NCBI GenBank assembly: GCA_022826505.1
Contig: JAJDUQ010000231.1
Span: forward strand, 1 to 64,000
Length of the DNA stretch: 64,000 nt
Source: Gammaproteobacteria bacterium
GTDB lineage: Bacteria > Pseudomonadota > Gammaproteobacteria > HK1
Direction of reading: 5' to 3'
Shown here: piece by piece, positions 29,909 to 37,073 of the stretch
How positions within the stretch are numbered: position 1 is the first letter of the stretch
Layout of the letters: the number at the start of each line of letters is the position of its first letter
The notes under the pieces: model-generated
What the model was told of the DNA's origin: nothing
Seen by the model: the letters and a program-made list of their open reading frames with translations, nothing else
Databases searched by the model: none
Position numbers and translations under genes: made by a program

Positions 29909-30234
29909 GCGGCGATTGCCTCCGTGTCCTCGTGTACCGTGACGGCCGTACCCCGCACCACCGGAATGCCGAGCCGCGACACGTGCCGGATGAACTCGGC
30001 GGGCGCGGCTCCGGAAAACCTCGCAGCCTGCCCGAGCGAAAGGCTCTGCTCACGAAACAATGCCGTGGCAAGCGCCAGGCGGATGCCCGGCTCGGTCAGA
30101 AGCGAATCTTCATCGAGATGCACCAGCAGCGCCTCCGGCTGGTGGCGATTGAGTACCATGACGGGACGCTCCCGCGCCTGGCGAAGCGCCACCGAGGGGT
30201 TGTTCTTCAGTTGACGGACACTGACAGCCTTCAT
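29869..30234 (-). CDS. UPF0175-type antitoxin with Phd-like N-terminus
   Basis: A 121-residue protein in two parts. Residues 1-40 (MKAVSVRQLKNNPSVALRQA...VLNRHQPEALLVHL) look like the Phd/YefM fold that binds operator DNA. Residues 50-90 (IRLALATALFREQSLSLGQAARFSGAAPAEFIRHVSRLGIPVV) are the UPF0175 core, itself a HTH-like domain. The paired DUF3368 toxin follows with overlap. Most UPF0175 antitoxins I know lack a Phd-type head, so this may be a two-domain variant. An interrupted palindrome lies just upstream. Confidence 0.8.
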   Translation of the reverse strand: MKAVSVRQLKNNPSVALRQARERPVMVLNRHQPEALLVHLDEDSLLTEPGIRLALATALFREQSLSLGQAARFSGAAPAEFIRHVSRLGIPVVRGTAVTVHEDTEAIAAWRNGSSPRTRAR

Positions 30235-30251
30235 GGAACAATCTCAACGCA

Positions 30252-30283
30252 GTACCGCTATGTAGGAACATATTGTTAGGTAC
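30252..30283. promoter_or_regulatory. Operator candidate upstream of the UPF0175-DUF3368 operon
   Basis: gtacc at 30252-30256 and ggtac at 30279-30283 flank an inner palindrome aacatattgtt at 30267-30277. The nested symmetry sits 18-49 bases before the antitoxin start in an AT-richer patch, where autorepression would be expected. Inference from position and symmetry. Confidence 0.45.
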
Positions 30284-30517
30284 CACACCGAAACCCGCGC
30301 AAGCCCGACCTTCATCAGCCCGACTTTCATCGCTGCGCCGGCACTGAAGGGCGATGGACTCCCTCCGGCGTCGTCGTCAGAATCGGGGCCGCGCGGCACT
30401 TGGACTCGGAGTGCGGGGGGAAAGGTCGGTGGCCGGGGGGGTGGCTCCATCAGTCGTCCTGTCCCCGGCCGCCAAGTGGACTCCGGTGCGCCGGAGCCGC
30501 CAGCGGGGGGGCGAACC

Positions 30518-32869
30518 ATGAGCAGGGGCTGGATCGGGCGCTCGATCGCGCGCAAGGAGGATCGTCGATTCCTGACGGGCCAGGGGCGCTATACCGACGA
30601 TCTCGTCATTCCGGGCACCGCCCGGGCGACGGTGGTGCGCTCGCCGCATGCGCATGCCCGAATCCTCGATGTCGACACCTCGGCAGCCAGGACGATGGAC
30701 GGCGTGCTCTCGGTGCTCACCGGCAGGGACGTCGAGGGGAAGATCGGCCCCGTGCCGACTCTGGCCCAGGTCCCGCCGTTCGCACGGCTGAATCGCGACG
30801 GTTCTCCAATGCCCGATCCCGGCCAGCCGGCGCTCGCGACGGCAAAGACGCGATACCCGGGCGAGCCGGTCGCGTTCGTCGTCGCGGAGACAGAGGCGCA
30901 AGCCCTCGACGCGGCCGAAGCGGTCGTCGTCGAGTACGAACCTCTGCCGGCGGTGACCACCTACGAGCAGGCGCGCGCTCCCGAATTCCCGGTATGGGAG
31001 GACAACCCCCGCAACGTCACGTTCGACCGGGAACAGGGCGATCGCGAGGCCACCGACGCCGCGTTCGCGGCCGCCGCGCACGTGGTCGAAGTGACCCTCG
31101 TGAACAACCGCATCACCCCGGTCTTTCTCGAGCCCCGATCCTCCATCGCGAGCTACGACGCCGAGAAGGAGACCTGGACCCTCACCCTCGGCTGCCAGAC
31201 CGCGCACGGCATGCGCGGGATCCTCGCAGGCATGCTCGGCATCGAGCCCGAACGCCTGCACGTCATCGTGCCGGACATGGGAGGCGGCTTCGGCGCACGG
31301 GGGACACCGTACCCCGAGTTCGCCCTGCTGCTCGCAGCGGCGAAGCGTACTGGCCGGACCGTGGGCTGGACCGCGACGCGTGCCGAGAGCTTCCTCACCG
31401 ATGCGCAGTCGCGGGACCACCTGCTTCACGGCGCCCTCGCGATCGACGCCGAGGGCCGGTTCACCGCGATGCGGGCGGTTGTCGAATGGCGCCACGGCGC
31501 CTACGTCTCGCCACGCGGCTTCGCGACCATGACGGACTACCTGATTCCCACCATCGGAGGGTCGTACCGCATCCCCACCGGTTACATCGAGATGCGTGGT
31601 CACCCGAGCAATACCACGCCGCAGGCCGCCTACCGCGGCATCGGGCGGGTGGAGTCGAACTACCTCACGGAATCTCTGGTCGACGCCGCCGCCGCCGCGA
31701 CCGGCATCGACGGCATCGAACTCAGGCGACGCAACCTCGTCGGACTGCACGAGATGCCCTGGACCGCGCCGGGCGGCTTCGTCTACCACGACGCCGACCT
31801 TCGGGCGAACCTCGACCGCGCCGTCGAGGCCGTCGACATGGCGGGGTTCGCGGCCCGGCGCGCGGCCGCGGCCGAGCGCGGACGGCTGCGCGGGATCGCG
31901 GCGACGCCCTATGTCGAGAACGACGGCGGCGCCCCCGCCGAATACGCCAAGGTCGAGGCGGACGCCGACGGTACGGTCACGGTGTTCGCCGGAACCCAGA
32001 ACTTCGGAATGGGGCACGAGACGGTGTACGCGCAGATCGCAGCCGACCGACTCGGCATCGACTTCGACGCGATACGTTTCGTCGACGGCGACACCGCGAG
32101 GGTGAAGGAAGGATTCGGATCGCACGGTTCCCGGTCCATGCGGATCGGGGGCACGGCGTGCGTGATGGGCGCCGACCTGATGGTCGAGCGCGGTCGCTCG
32201 CTCGCCGGCGAGATGCTCGAGGCGCCGGGCGCCGACATCGGCTACGACGCCGGTGTGTTCGGCGTCGAAGGCGCCAACCGCTCCGTGACGCTCGCCGAGG
32301 TCGCGCAATTCGCGGCCGACCGCGGCGAGACGCTGAGCGGCGAGCGGCGCTTCACCACCGAGCGCGGATCGCTCGGCAACGGCGCCGCCGCCTGCGAGGT
32401 GGAGATCGACCCCGAAACCGGGGCGGTCGAGATCGTCCGCTACGTCATCGTGTGCGATACCGGCCGCACCATCAACCCGCTGCTCGCCGAGGGACAGCTC
32501 CACGGCGGCGCCGCGCAGGGCATCGGGCAGGCGGCGCTCGAGCAGGTCGTGTACGACCCGGACTCCGGCCAGAACCTGACCGGCAGCCTGATGGACTACG
32601 CAATCCCGCGCGCCGACGACCTGCCGGCACTTGAGGTGGTGATGACCGAGGTGGCGGAGACCGACAACCCCCTCGGCGTGAAGGGAATCGGCGAGGGACC
32701 GACCACCGGCGCCCCCGCCGCGGTGATGGGCGCGGTGCGCGACGCGCTCTCGGTGCTGGGGACTGCCTCCATCGACATGCCCGTGACGCCGGAGAACGTG
32801 TGGCGGGCGATTCGTGCCGCCAGCGCGCAGCAGCAGGATGGGGACTGGTCATCGAACTTTACACATTGA
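30518..32869 (+). CDS. Molybdopterin-dependent dehydrogenase large subunit (CoxL form II / aldehyde-xanthine dehydrogenase type)
   Basis: A 783-residue catalytic subunit of the xanthine dehydrogenase family. Features: start WIGRSIARKEDRRFLTGQGRYTDD; QxxHGMRG and DMGGGFGARG (molybdopterin contacts); AYRGIGRVE, the form II version of the loop that in true CO dehydrogenase reads AYRCSFR; GTQNFGMGHETV; and GIGEGPTTGAPAAV with the catalytic Glu. The C-terminal tail after MPVTPENVWRAIRAAS is short and odd. The FeS and FAD subunits normally encoded alongside are absent on both sides, so the enzyme must use partners from elsewhere or be non-functional. A GC-rich Shine-Dalgarno-like run precedes the ATG. 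A scrap of a paralogue lies at 36.8 kb. Confidence 0.9.
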   Translation: MSRGWIGRSIARKEDRRFLTGQGRYTDDLVIPGTARATVVRSPHAHARILDVDTSAARTMDGVLSVLTGRDVEGKIGPVPTLAQVPPFARLNRDGSPMPDPGQPALATAKTRYPGEPVAFVVAETEAQALDAAEAVVVEYEPLPAVTTYEQARAPEFPVWEDNPRNVTFDREQGDREATDAAFAAAAHVVEVTLVNNRITPVFLEPRSSIASYDAEKETWTLTLGCQTAHGMRGILAGMLGIEPERLHVIVPDMGGGFGARGTPYPEFALLLAAAKRTGRTVGWTATRAESFLTDAQSRDHLLHGALAIDAEGRFTAMRAVVEWRHGAYVSPRGFATMTDYLIPTIGGSYRIPTGYIEMRGHPSNTTPQAAYRGIGRVESNYLTESLVDAAAAATGIDGIELRRRNLVGLHEMPWTAPGGFVYHDADLRANLDRAVEAVDMAGFAARRAAAAERGRLRGIAATPYVENDGGAPAEYAKVEADADGTVTVFAGTQNFGMGHETVYAQIAADRLGIDFDAIRFVDGDTARVKEGFGSHGSRSMRIGGTACVMGADLMVERGRSLAGEMLEAPGADIGYDAGVFGVEGANRSVTLAEVAQFAADRGETLSGERRFTTERGSLGNGAAACEVEIDPETGAVEIVRYVIVCDTGRTINPLLAEGQLHGGAAQGIGQAALEQVVYDPDSGQNLTGSLMDYAIPRADDLPALEVVMTEVAETDNPLGVKGIGEGPTTGAPAAVMGAVRDALSVLGTASIDMPVTPENVWRAIRAASAQQQDGDWSSNFTH

Positions 32870-33011
32870 GACGCTGAGAGAGCGCGGGTGTCGGCGACGC
32901 GCTTGGTGTGGCACAAGGGAAATTGCCGGGAAAATGTGTTTCATCGGCGACGACGGGTACGGTCCGCCGGCTCTCCGCTGGCGGTGGGAGCGCGAAACGC
33001 AGGTCAACGAC

Positions 33012-33094
33012 AATCGTGATCGGACGGGTTTTCAATCACGAATGGACGGCCTTGGAATCACGAATGGACGACACGATAATCGCGATCGGACGGG
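33012..33094. repeat. Cluster of short direct repeats upstream of the AAA/DUF4143 gene
   Basis: Two elements each occur twice in an A-A and B-B nested order. aatcacgaatggacg is exact at 33034-33048 and 33056-33070. aatcg(t/c)gatcggacggg occurs at 33012-33028 and 33078-33094 with one mismatch. The outer pair flanks the inner pair, 45 bases before the start of the ATPase gene. It could be an operator array or debris of a mobile element. Confidence 0.7.
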
Positions 33095-33139
33095 CGAAGG
33101 TGTCTCTACCACCTCGATCGATACAGACGAGATCACGGC

Positions 33140-34366
33140 ATGTTTCCACGTTTTGCCGCCAACAGACTGAGGACGGCTTTTGCCGACACCCCCGTGGTCT
33201 TCCTCATGGGGCCGCGCCAGTGCGGCAAGACCACCCTGATCAAATCGCTGATCGACGACACCTGGACGTACATCACCCTGGACGATCAGGCCCAGTGCGA
33301 GATTGCACGAGCGGACCCGGTGGGATTCGTTCGCAATCTCCCCCTCGAACGGGTCGCGCTGGACAAGGTGCAGCGGGTTCCGGAGCTGTTCGTGTCCATC
33401 AAGCAAGCCGTGGACGAACACAGGAGGCCCGGCCGGTTTCTGCTCACGGGATCGGCCAATGCGCTGCTGCTGCCGAGGCTGTCGGACTCCCTTGCGGGCA
33501 GGATGGAGTCGGTGCGCCTGACGACGCTGTCGGAGTGCGAGATCCGGGGTCGCGAGCCCGCCTTCCTGCCTGCGCTGCTGCAAGGGGAGGCACCCGTGGC
33601 TCGGGACTTGCGGGTAAGGGAGCATCTGCTGCAGCGGCTCGTCAAGGGTTGCTTCCCCGAACCCGTACAGCGGACAAGTGAACGGCGCAGCAGCGTCTGG
33701 TACCGGCAGTACCTCGATACGCTGATCCAGCGGGACATCCGGGACTTCACGCACATCGACCATCCGGGCTCGATGAGCGGATTGTTGAAGCTGGCGGCAT
33801 TCCACACCGGAAAGCTGGTCAATCTGACCGAGCTGGGAAACAGGCTGGAGCTGGACCGTCTGACCGTCAAGAGATACATGGCGTTGCTCGAACAGCTCTT
33901 TCTCGTGGAGCGGCTTCCGGCGTGGCACACCAACGAGTACAAGCGACTGGTCAAGACCCCCAAGATGCACGCCGTCGACACGGGCATGACGTGCGCCGTT
34001 CGCGGCCTGACCCGCAAACGGCTGCTCGAACGGCCCGCCGAACTCGGTGTACTGCTGGAGTCCTGGGTCTACAACGAGTTGCGAAAGCAGGCGGTGTGGC
34101 TTGACGAGCCGCTGAGCTTCCATCACTACCGGGACAAGGACAAGGTGGAGGTCGACATCATCGTCGAGGATGCATCGGGAGAGTGCTTCGGCGTCGAGGT
34201 CAAGGCGGCGGCGACTCTGGCCGCAAGGGACTTCTCCGGCCTGAGGCGTTTTCGAAGCCTCGCGGGAAAGCGATTCAAGCTGGGCGTTCTGCTCTACGAC
34301 GGCGACCATACCACCGCATTCGGCGACGGGTTGTTCGCCGTGCCCATCGGAGCCATCTGGTCGTGA
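33140..34366 (+). CDS. AAA ATPase with DUF4143 C-terminal domain
   Basis: A 408-residue protein. Residues 20-35 carry the Walker A motif (LMGPRQCGKTT). The Walker B region reads VALDKVQRVPELF where relatives have (I/L)DEVQR, so the Glu that activates water is a Lys here. A sensor-like RFLLTGSANALLLPRLSDSLAGR follows. The C-terminal DUF4143 domain holds VEVDIIVED...GECFGVEVKAA, a D...ExK arrangement like PD-(D/E)XK folds. Such proteins are common accessory-genome ATPases; function is unknown though some act in defence or TA-like contexts. It begins after a repeat cluster. Monocistronic. Confidence 0.83.
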   Translation: MFPRFAANRLRTAFADTPVVFLMGPRQCGKTTLIKSLIDDTWTYITLDDQAQCEIARADPVGFVRNLPLERVALDKVQRVPELFVSIKQAVDEHRRPGRFLLTGSANALLLPRLSDSLAGRMESVRLTTLSECEIRGREPAFLPALLQGEAPVARDLRVREHLLQRLVKGCFPEPVQRTSERRSSVWYRQYLDTLIQRDIRDFTHIDHPGSMSGLLKLAAFHTGKLVNLTELGNRLELDRLTVKRYMALLEQLFLVERLPAWHTNEYKRLVKTPKMHAVDTGMTCAVRGLTRKRLLERPAELGVLLESWVYNELRKQAVWLDEPLSFHHYRDKDKVEVDIIVEDASGECFGVEVKAAATLAARDFSGLRRFRSLAGKRFKLGVLLYDGDHTTAFGDGLFAVPIGAIWS

Positions 34367-34650
34367 AGGAGGCCCGGCACACTGCCAGGTGCTGCTTGGA
34401 TTCGAGGGTAATCAGGATCGGAATAGTTAGGAATCTTCAGGACGTTCCCGCCAAGCACCCTCGACCCGCGAATCTTTCCCCTCTCCCACCCCAAGGCCGC
34501 ACCGACTCCCCCTCACCAGCCACACGCCGGCAGCATCCACGCACGAGCTGATCTGCGCTGACCGGCACCGGGGAACGTGAGTGTTGCGGAAGATTCATGA
34601 AGGAGGTGTAGGGTTCCGCCAACTACCCGCCGGCAGCGTGCTGTCGGCTC
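34367..34650. other. Intergenic region without recognised gene
   Basis: Nothing recognised beyond short open frames. It ends in the hairpin at 34651. Confidence 0.4.
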
Positions 34651-34676
34651 AAGGGCCGCTCCGTGGAGCGGCCCTT
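34651..34676 (+). terminator. Strong GC hairpin, probable terminator
   Basis: aagggccgctcc and ggagcggccctt form a perfect 12-bp stem with a two-base loop. It is followed by gccatttt, a weak T tract. It could end transcription from the ATPase gene. Confidence 0.6.
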
Positions 34677-34695
34677 GCCATTTTCAGAGGCAGGC

Positions 34696-34968
34696 ATGCG
34701 GACGAGGGTCTACGTCAACGGCTTCAATCTGTACTACGGAGCCCTCAAGGGGGGAACGGCGGCCGTGCCCTCCCCCGGACATCCGGCCACCGCTCCGCTC
34801 CCGGCCAACCTCTCGCTCTCGGCGGCGCACTCGCGAGGCGGCGACACGGGAAAGCGAGCGGTCGTCAAGACCGAACATGGCTCCGGATGGACGCACACCA
34901 CGGGAATCGCGCATTGCGCGAGCGCCACACATGCGGATACTTCGCGACGGAATCCGGATGTGGATTGA
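34696..34968 (+). pseudogene. NYN-domain protein, N-terminal fragment
   Basis: The frame starts MRTRVYVNGFNLYYGALKGG, which closely matches the start of NYN-domain (PIN-like RNase) proteins, normally M(R)TxxYVDGFNLYYG. After about 20 residues the similarity ends: the remaining 70 codons have a Pro/Ala/His/Ser composition unlike a folded NYN domain and lack its later acidic residues. The family is usually 180-250 residues. Also the usual Asp of VDGFN is Asn here. It is most likely a truncated relic directly before the NERD gene. Confidence 0.6.
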
Positions 34969-34989
34969 CCGGACCGACAAGGAGACGTC

Positions 34990-35712
34990 ATGAAGAGGAC
35001 GGGAAAGAAGAAACCCGCCGGGGGGTGGCTGCATCAGCAGTTCCTTGGCCGTATCGCGACGGCCGGCATGCTCTTCATGGCCGTCGTGGGATGTGCGTTG
35101 GGATTCATGGTGCGAGGATTGTCCGTGTTCGACGGGCCGGCGGGCACACTCGCGTCGTGGGTGGCGACGGGCGCGACGGTTCTGGCGCTCGGCCTCTTCT
35201 ACGCGTACTGCCGCAGCGTCGATGCATCCTGGGGGGCGGGGCTGGCAGCGGAGCAGCAGATTGGCGACTTCATCGACCATGCCGTAGCGCAGCGTGGCTG
35301 CGCGGTCGCGCACGACGTCAAGGAGGCGCTCGGCGGACAGGGCAACGTCGACCATGTCGTGATGACGCCGGCCGGCATCTGGGTGGTGGAGACGAAGTCG
35401 GGCTGGCTGTGCAAGAAGTGGTTTCCTTCAGCGCTGGGCCAGGTGAGCAAGAACGTGCGGCGGGTCCGATGCCATCTGAAGACGTCCCTTCCGGTGCGCG
35501 GTGCCCTAGTGATTGCCGACCGCGACCACGACTCGTTCGAAGCGCAGTACGACGGGAACGGAGAGCCGGTGCAGGCGTTCGGTGCGAAGAAGTTCTGGCG
35601 GGTGCTGCGCGAGGAGTGCGAGCAGGCTGGCGCGGACGCGCAGTCTCCCGAGATGGAGCGGGTGGAGCGCGCGGTGTGGAATCTCGGCTCCACGGGACAC
35701 CTGGAATCGTGA
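34990..35712 (+). CDS. NERD-domain protein with two membrane segments
   Basis: A 240-residue protein. Two hydrophobic helices lie near residues 22-42 (IATAGMLFMAVVGCALGFMV) and 55-76, followed by a cytoplasmic NERD (nuclease-related) domain: GAGLAAEQQIGDFIDHA, then GNVDHVVMTPAGIWVVETKSGWL. The D...ExK arrangement is that of the PD-(D/E)XK superfamily, suggesting membrane-anchored DNA processing or defence. AAGGAGACGTC before the ATG is a good ribosome site. The gene lies between a NYN relic and an apparently degraded region, so it is probably part of an accessory island. Confidence 0.85.
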   Translation: MKRTGKKKPAGGWLHQQFLGRIATAGMLFMAVVGCALGFMVRGLSVFDGPAGTLASWVATGATVLALGLFYAYCRSVDASWGAGLAAEQQIGDFIDHAVAQRGCAVAHDVKEALGGQGNVDHVVMTPAGIWVVETKSGWLCKKWFPSALGQVSKNVRRVRCHLKTSLPVRGALVIADRDHDSFEAQYDGNGEPVQAFGAKKFWRVLREECEQAGADAQSPEMERVERAVWNLGSTGHLES

Positions 35713-36149
35713 CGGGGCCGGCCGCGTTGCCGCGAAGCGCGTCCGGGCTCGACACTACGCAATGGACCGAAACCGGCACCGCGGCGACGAATTGCCGGCG
35801 ACATGATGCTGGCTGTCGCTCGGCGGATGGCCGGCGGCCGGCGGTGCGGGTGCCGTGGAGCGGACGGAGGGCCGAAGGGGGCCAGAGCAAGCTGGCCCGT
35901 AGACAAGGGAACATCTACGGGCATCGCCCTCGTCGGACGATAGCCATCGCCGCGACGGCGCCCCAGGAATGGACGACCGGGGGCGACCGTCCGACGCCGA
36001 CAAACGCGCCATGTCGGGTGTGCCAATCGCTACTCGGGAAAGGCCGTCGATACCTTCATCCCCTCACCGCCGAGGCGCACGACAACATCATCGAGAAACC
36101 GCCCCGCGTACGTCGTGTCCTCCTCGCGGCCGGGTAGAATCGTGGGCCA
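35713..36149. other. Intergenic region, degraded sequence
   Basis: No gene recognised. It holds a perfect inverted repeat (see 35895). Composition is GC-rich, but codon-like periodicity is not obvious in any frame. Confidence 0.4.
35895..35922. repeat. 9-bp perfect inverted repeat (hairpin)
   Basis: gcccgtaga and tctacgggc are separated by a 10-base loop. There is no T tract on either side, so a terminator role is uncertain. Confidence 0.5.
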
Positions 36150-36329
36150 ATGGACCGCAGCGATGCGCGGACCATTGAGCCGTGGCGCTTCCGCAAAGCT
36201 TGCGGCCCGTGTTGCGTCGCTTCAGGCCGCGCCGCCGAGTGGTTGGTGAGAACGCGCGGGAGAGCAGCATGTTGGGAGAATTGCCCCCAATCTGCTGTCT
36301 CCAGTTATAGACAAGACTACATACAATAA
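36150..36329 (+). CDS. Unrecognised 59-residue ORF crossing into AT-rich DNA
   Basis: An ATG-started frame (MDRSDARTIEPWRFRKACGP...) preceded by TAGAAT at 36135-36140, a good -10 element. The first 35 or so codons lie in GC-rich DNA; the last 20 run into the AT-rich patch and stop there. This pattern suggests the 5' end of a native gene cut off by inserted DNA. There is no clear ribosome site and no family resemblance. Confidence 0.25.
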   Translation: MDRSDARTIEPWRFRKACGPCCVASGRAAEWLVRTRGRAACWENCPQSAVSSYRQDYIQ

Positions 36330-36529
36330 GGCGCGCACAGTTTGAAGGAAATAGCACCGTTGCAAGTCGGGGTACACATGTTTGAAATTTTATCGAGATC
36401 AAATTCTTCACAAGCCTTATTGCAATCGGCTATTTTCGAGTATGAACAAAGTACGTCACATTCCTTACGGAGATACCCGGTTGCCTCCGTTTGACAATCT
36501 TCATACACCTGCATCAAAGCGAACTCCAT
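36317..36529 (-). CDS. Small cysteine-rich protein
   Basis: A 70-residue frame (MEFALMQVYEDCQTEATGY...) with nine cysteines spaced at 3 to 12 residues, ending CAPYCM. There is no signal peptide or membrane segment. The ATG at 36529 is preceded by AGGTGAGGG at a good distance, supporting translation; a GTG at 36541 is an alternative. Its promoter would lie inside the AT-rich patch (TATATAAAG upstream). The Cys pattern suggests metal binding or a disulfide-rich fold, like small toxins or zinc knuckles. I recognise no family. Codon use differs completely from its neighbours. Confidence 0.4.
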   Translation of the reverse strand: MEFALMQVYEDCQTEATGYLRKECDVLCSYSKIADCNKACEEFDLDKISNMCTPTCNGAISFKLCAPYCM

Positions 36530-36624
36530 GGTGACCCTCACCTATTCTCTCATTTTGTCTTTATATAACACCAAAGACATTTCTATAAATCCTCTGCTCT
36601 ATCTCCCCGAATCATCCTATCAAC

Positions 36625-36638
36625 GGGCGTAAACGCCC
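36625..36638. repeat. Small hairpin in the AT-rich patch
   Basis: gggcgt and acgccc form a perfect 6-bp stem with a 2-base loop, a GC island inside AT-rich DNA. It lies upstream of the cysteine-rich gene on its strand and may be a terminator or binding site. Confidence 0.4.
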
Positions 36639-36778
36639 ATCAGACCAATACGGAATATACTCATACAGCATCAACCCTTGACGATAGATATTACCTATAG
36701 ATTTGTATCTTTGTAAACACCCTGGGAAAGATCACTGAAATCCCTGTAAAATCAGTCTATTGCGTGATCTACTGCCGC

Positions 36779-36862
36779 ATGCCGGTGACGCCGGAACGCA
36801 TCTGGCGGGCGATTCGTGCCGCAAGCGGGCCCCCGCGCGATGCAGGATCGGGTACCACCTGA
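36779..36862 (+). pseudogene. C-terminal scrap of a molybdopterin dehydrogenase large subunit
   Basis: The 27-codon frame (MPVTPERIWRAIRAASGPP...) matches the last conserved residues of the intact large subunit at 30518-32869 (MPVTPENVWRAIRAAS), with DNA similarity of about 50 bases but clear differences. It starts at the very edge of the AT-rich patch. It is therefore the 3' end of a paralogue whose body has been lost. Confidence 0.75.
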
Positions 36863-37073
36863 CACACTCTCCGAACTGATCGGACAGGATGCAGCACGCC
36901 TGTCGTGATCCGATGTGCTCGACGGTGGTCCTGCAATTCAGGGCATGCTGGATGTTGGAGGCGTTCGTCTCGGGACTCGCCGCTGCGAATCGTCCATCTT
37001 CCGAACCATCCGTTCGGAAATCCGGGTGCCGATTTCAATCCGATCCGTGACCGCGCGGCGCGGTGCAGCACGG

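Larger units (their letters stand above)
36290..36775. other. AT-rich patch of foreign appearance
   Basis: About 480 bp in which A/T clearly dominates (for example tatataacaccaaagac and gatagatattacctatag), against very GC-rich DNA on both sides. It carries the cysteine-rich ORF on the minus strand and a small hairpin, and it ends sharply where a scrap of a molybdopterin dehydrogenase gene begins. It is the strongest compositional break in the window and is probably horizontally acquired. No transposase or terminal repeat is visible. Confidence 0.7.

Noticed and set aside
32781-36830. The two similar dehydrogenase C-termini as target-site duplication of one insertion
   Set aside because: The copies differ at many positions and are much longer than target duplications; they derive from paralogous genes.
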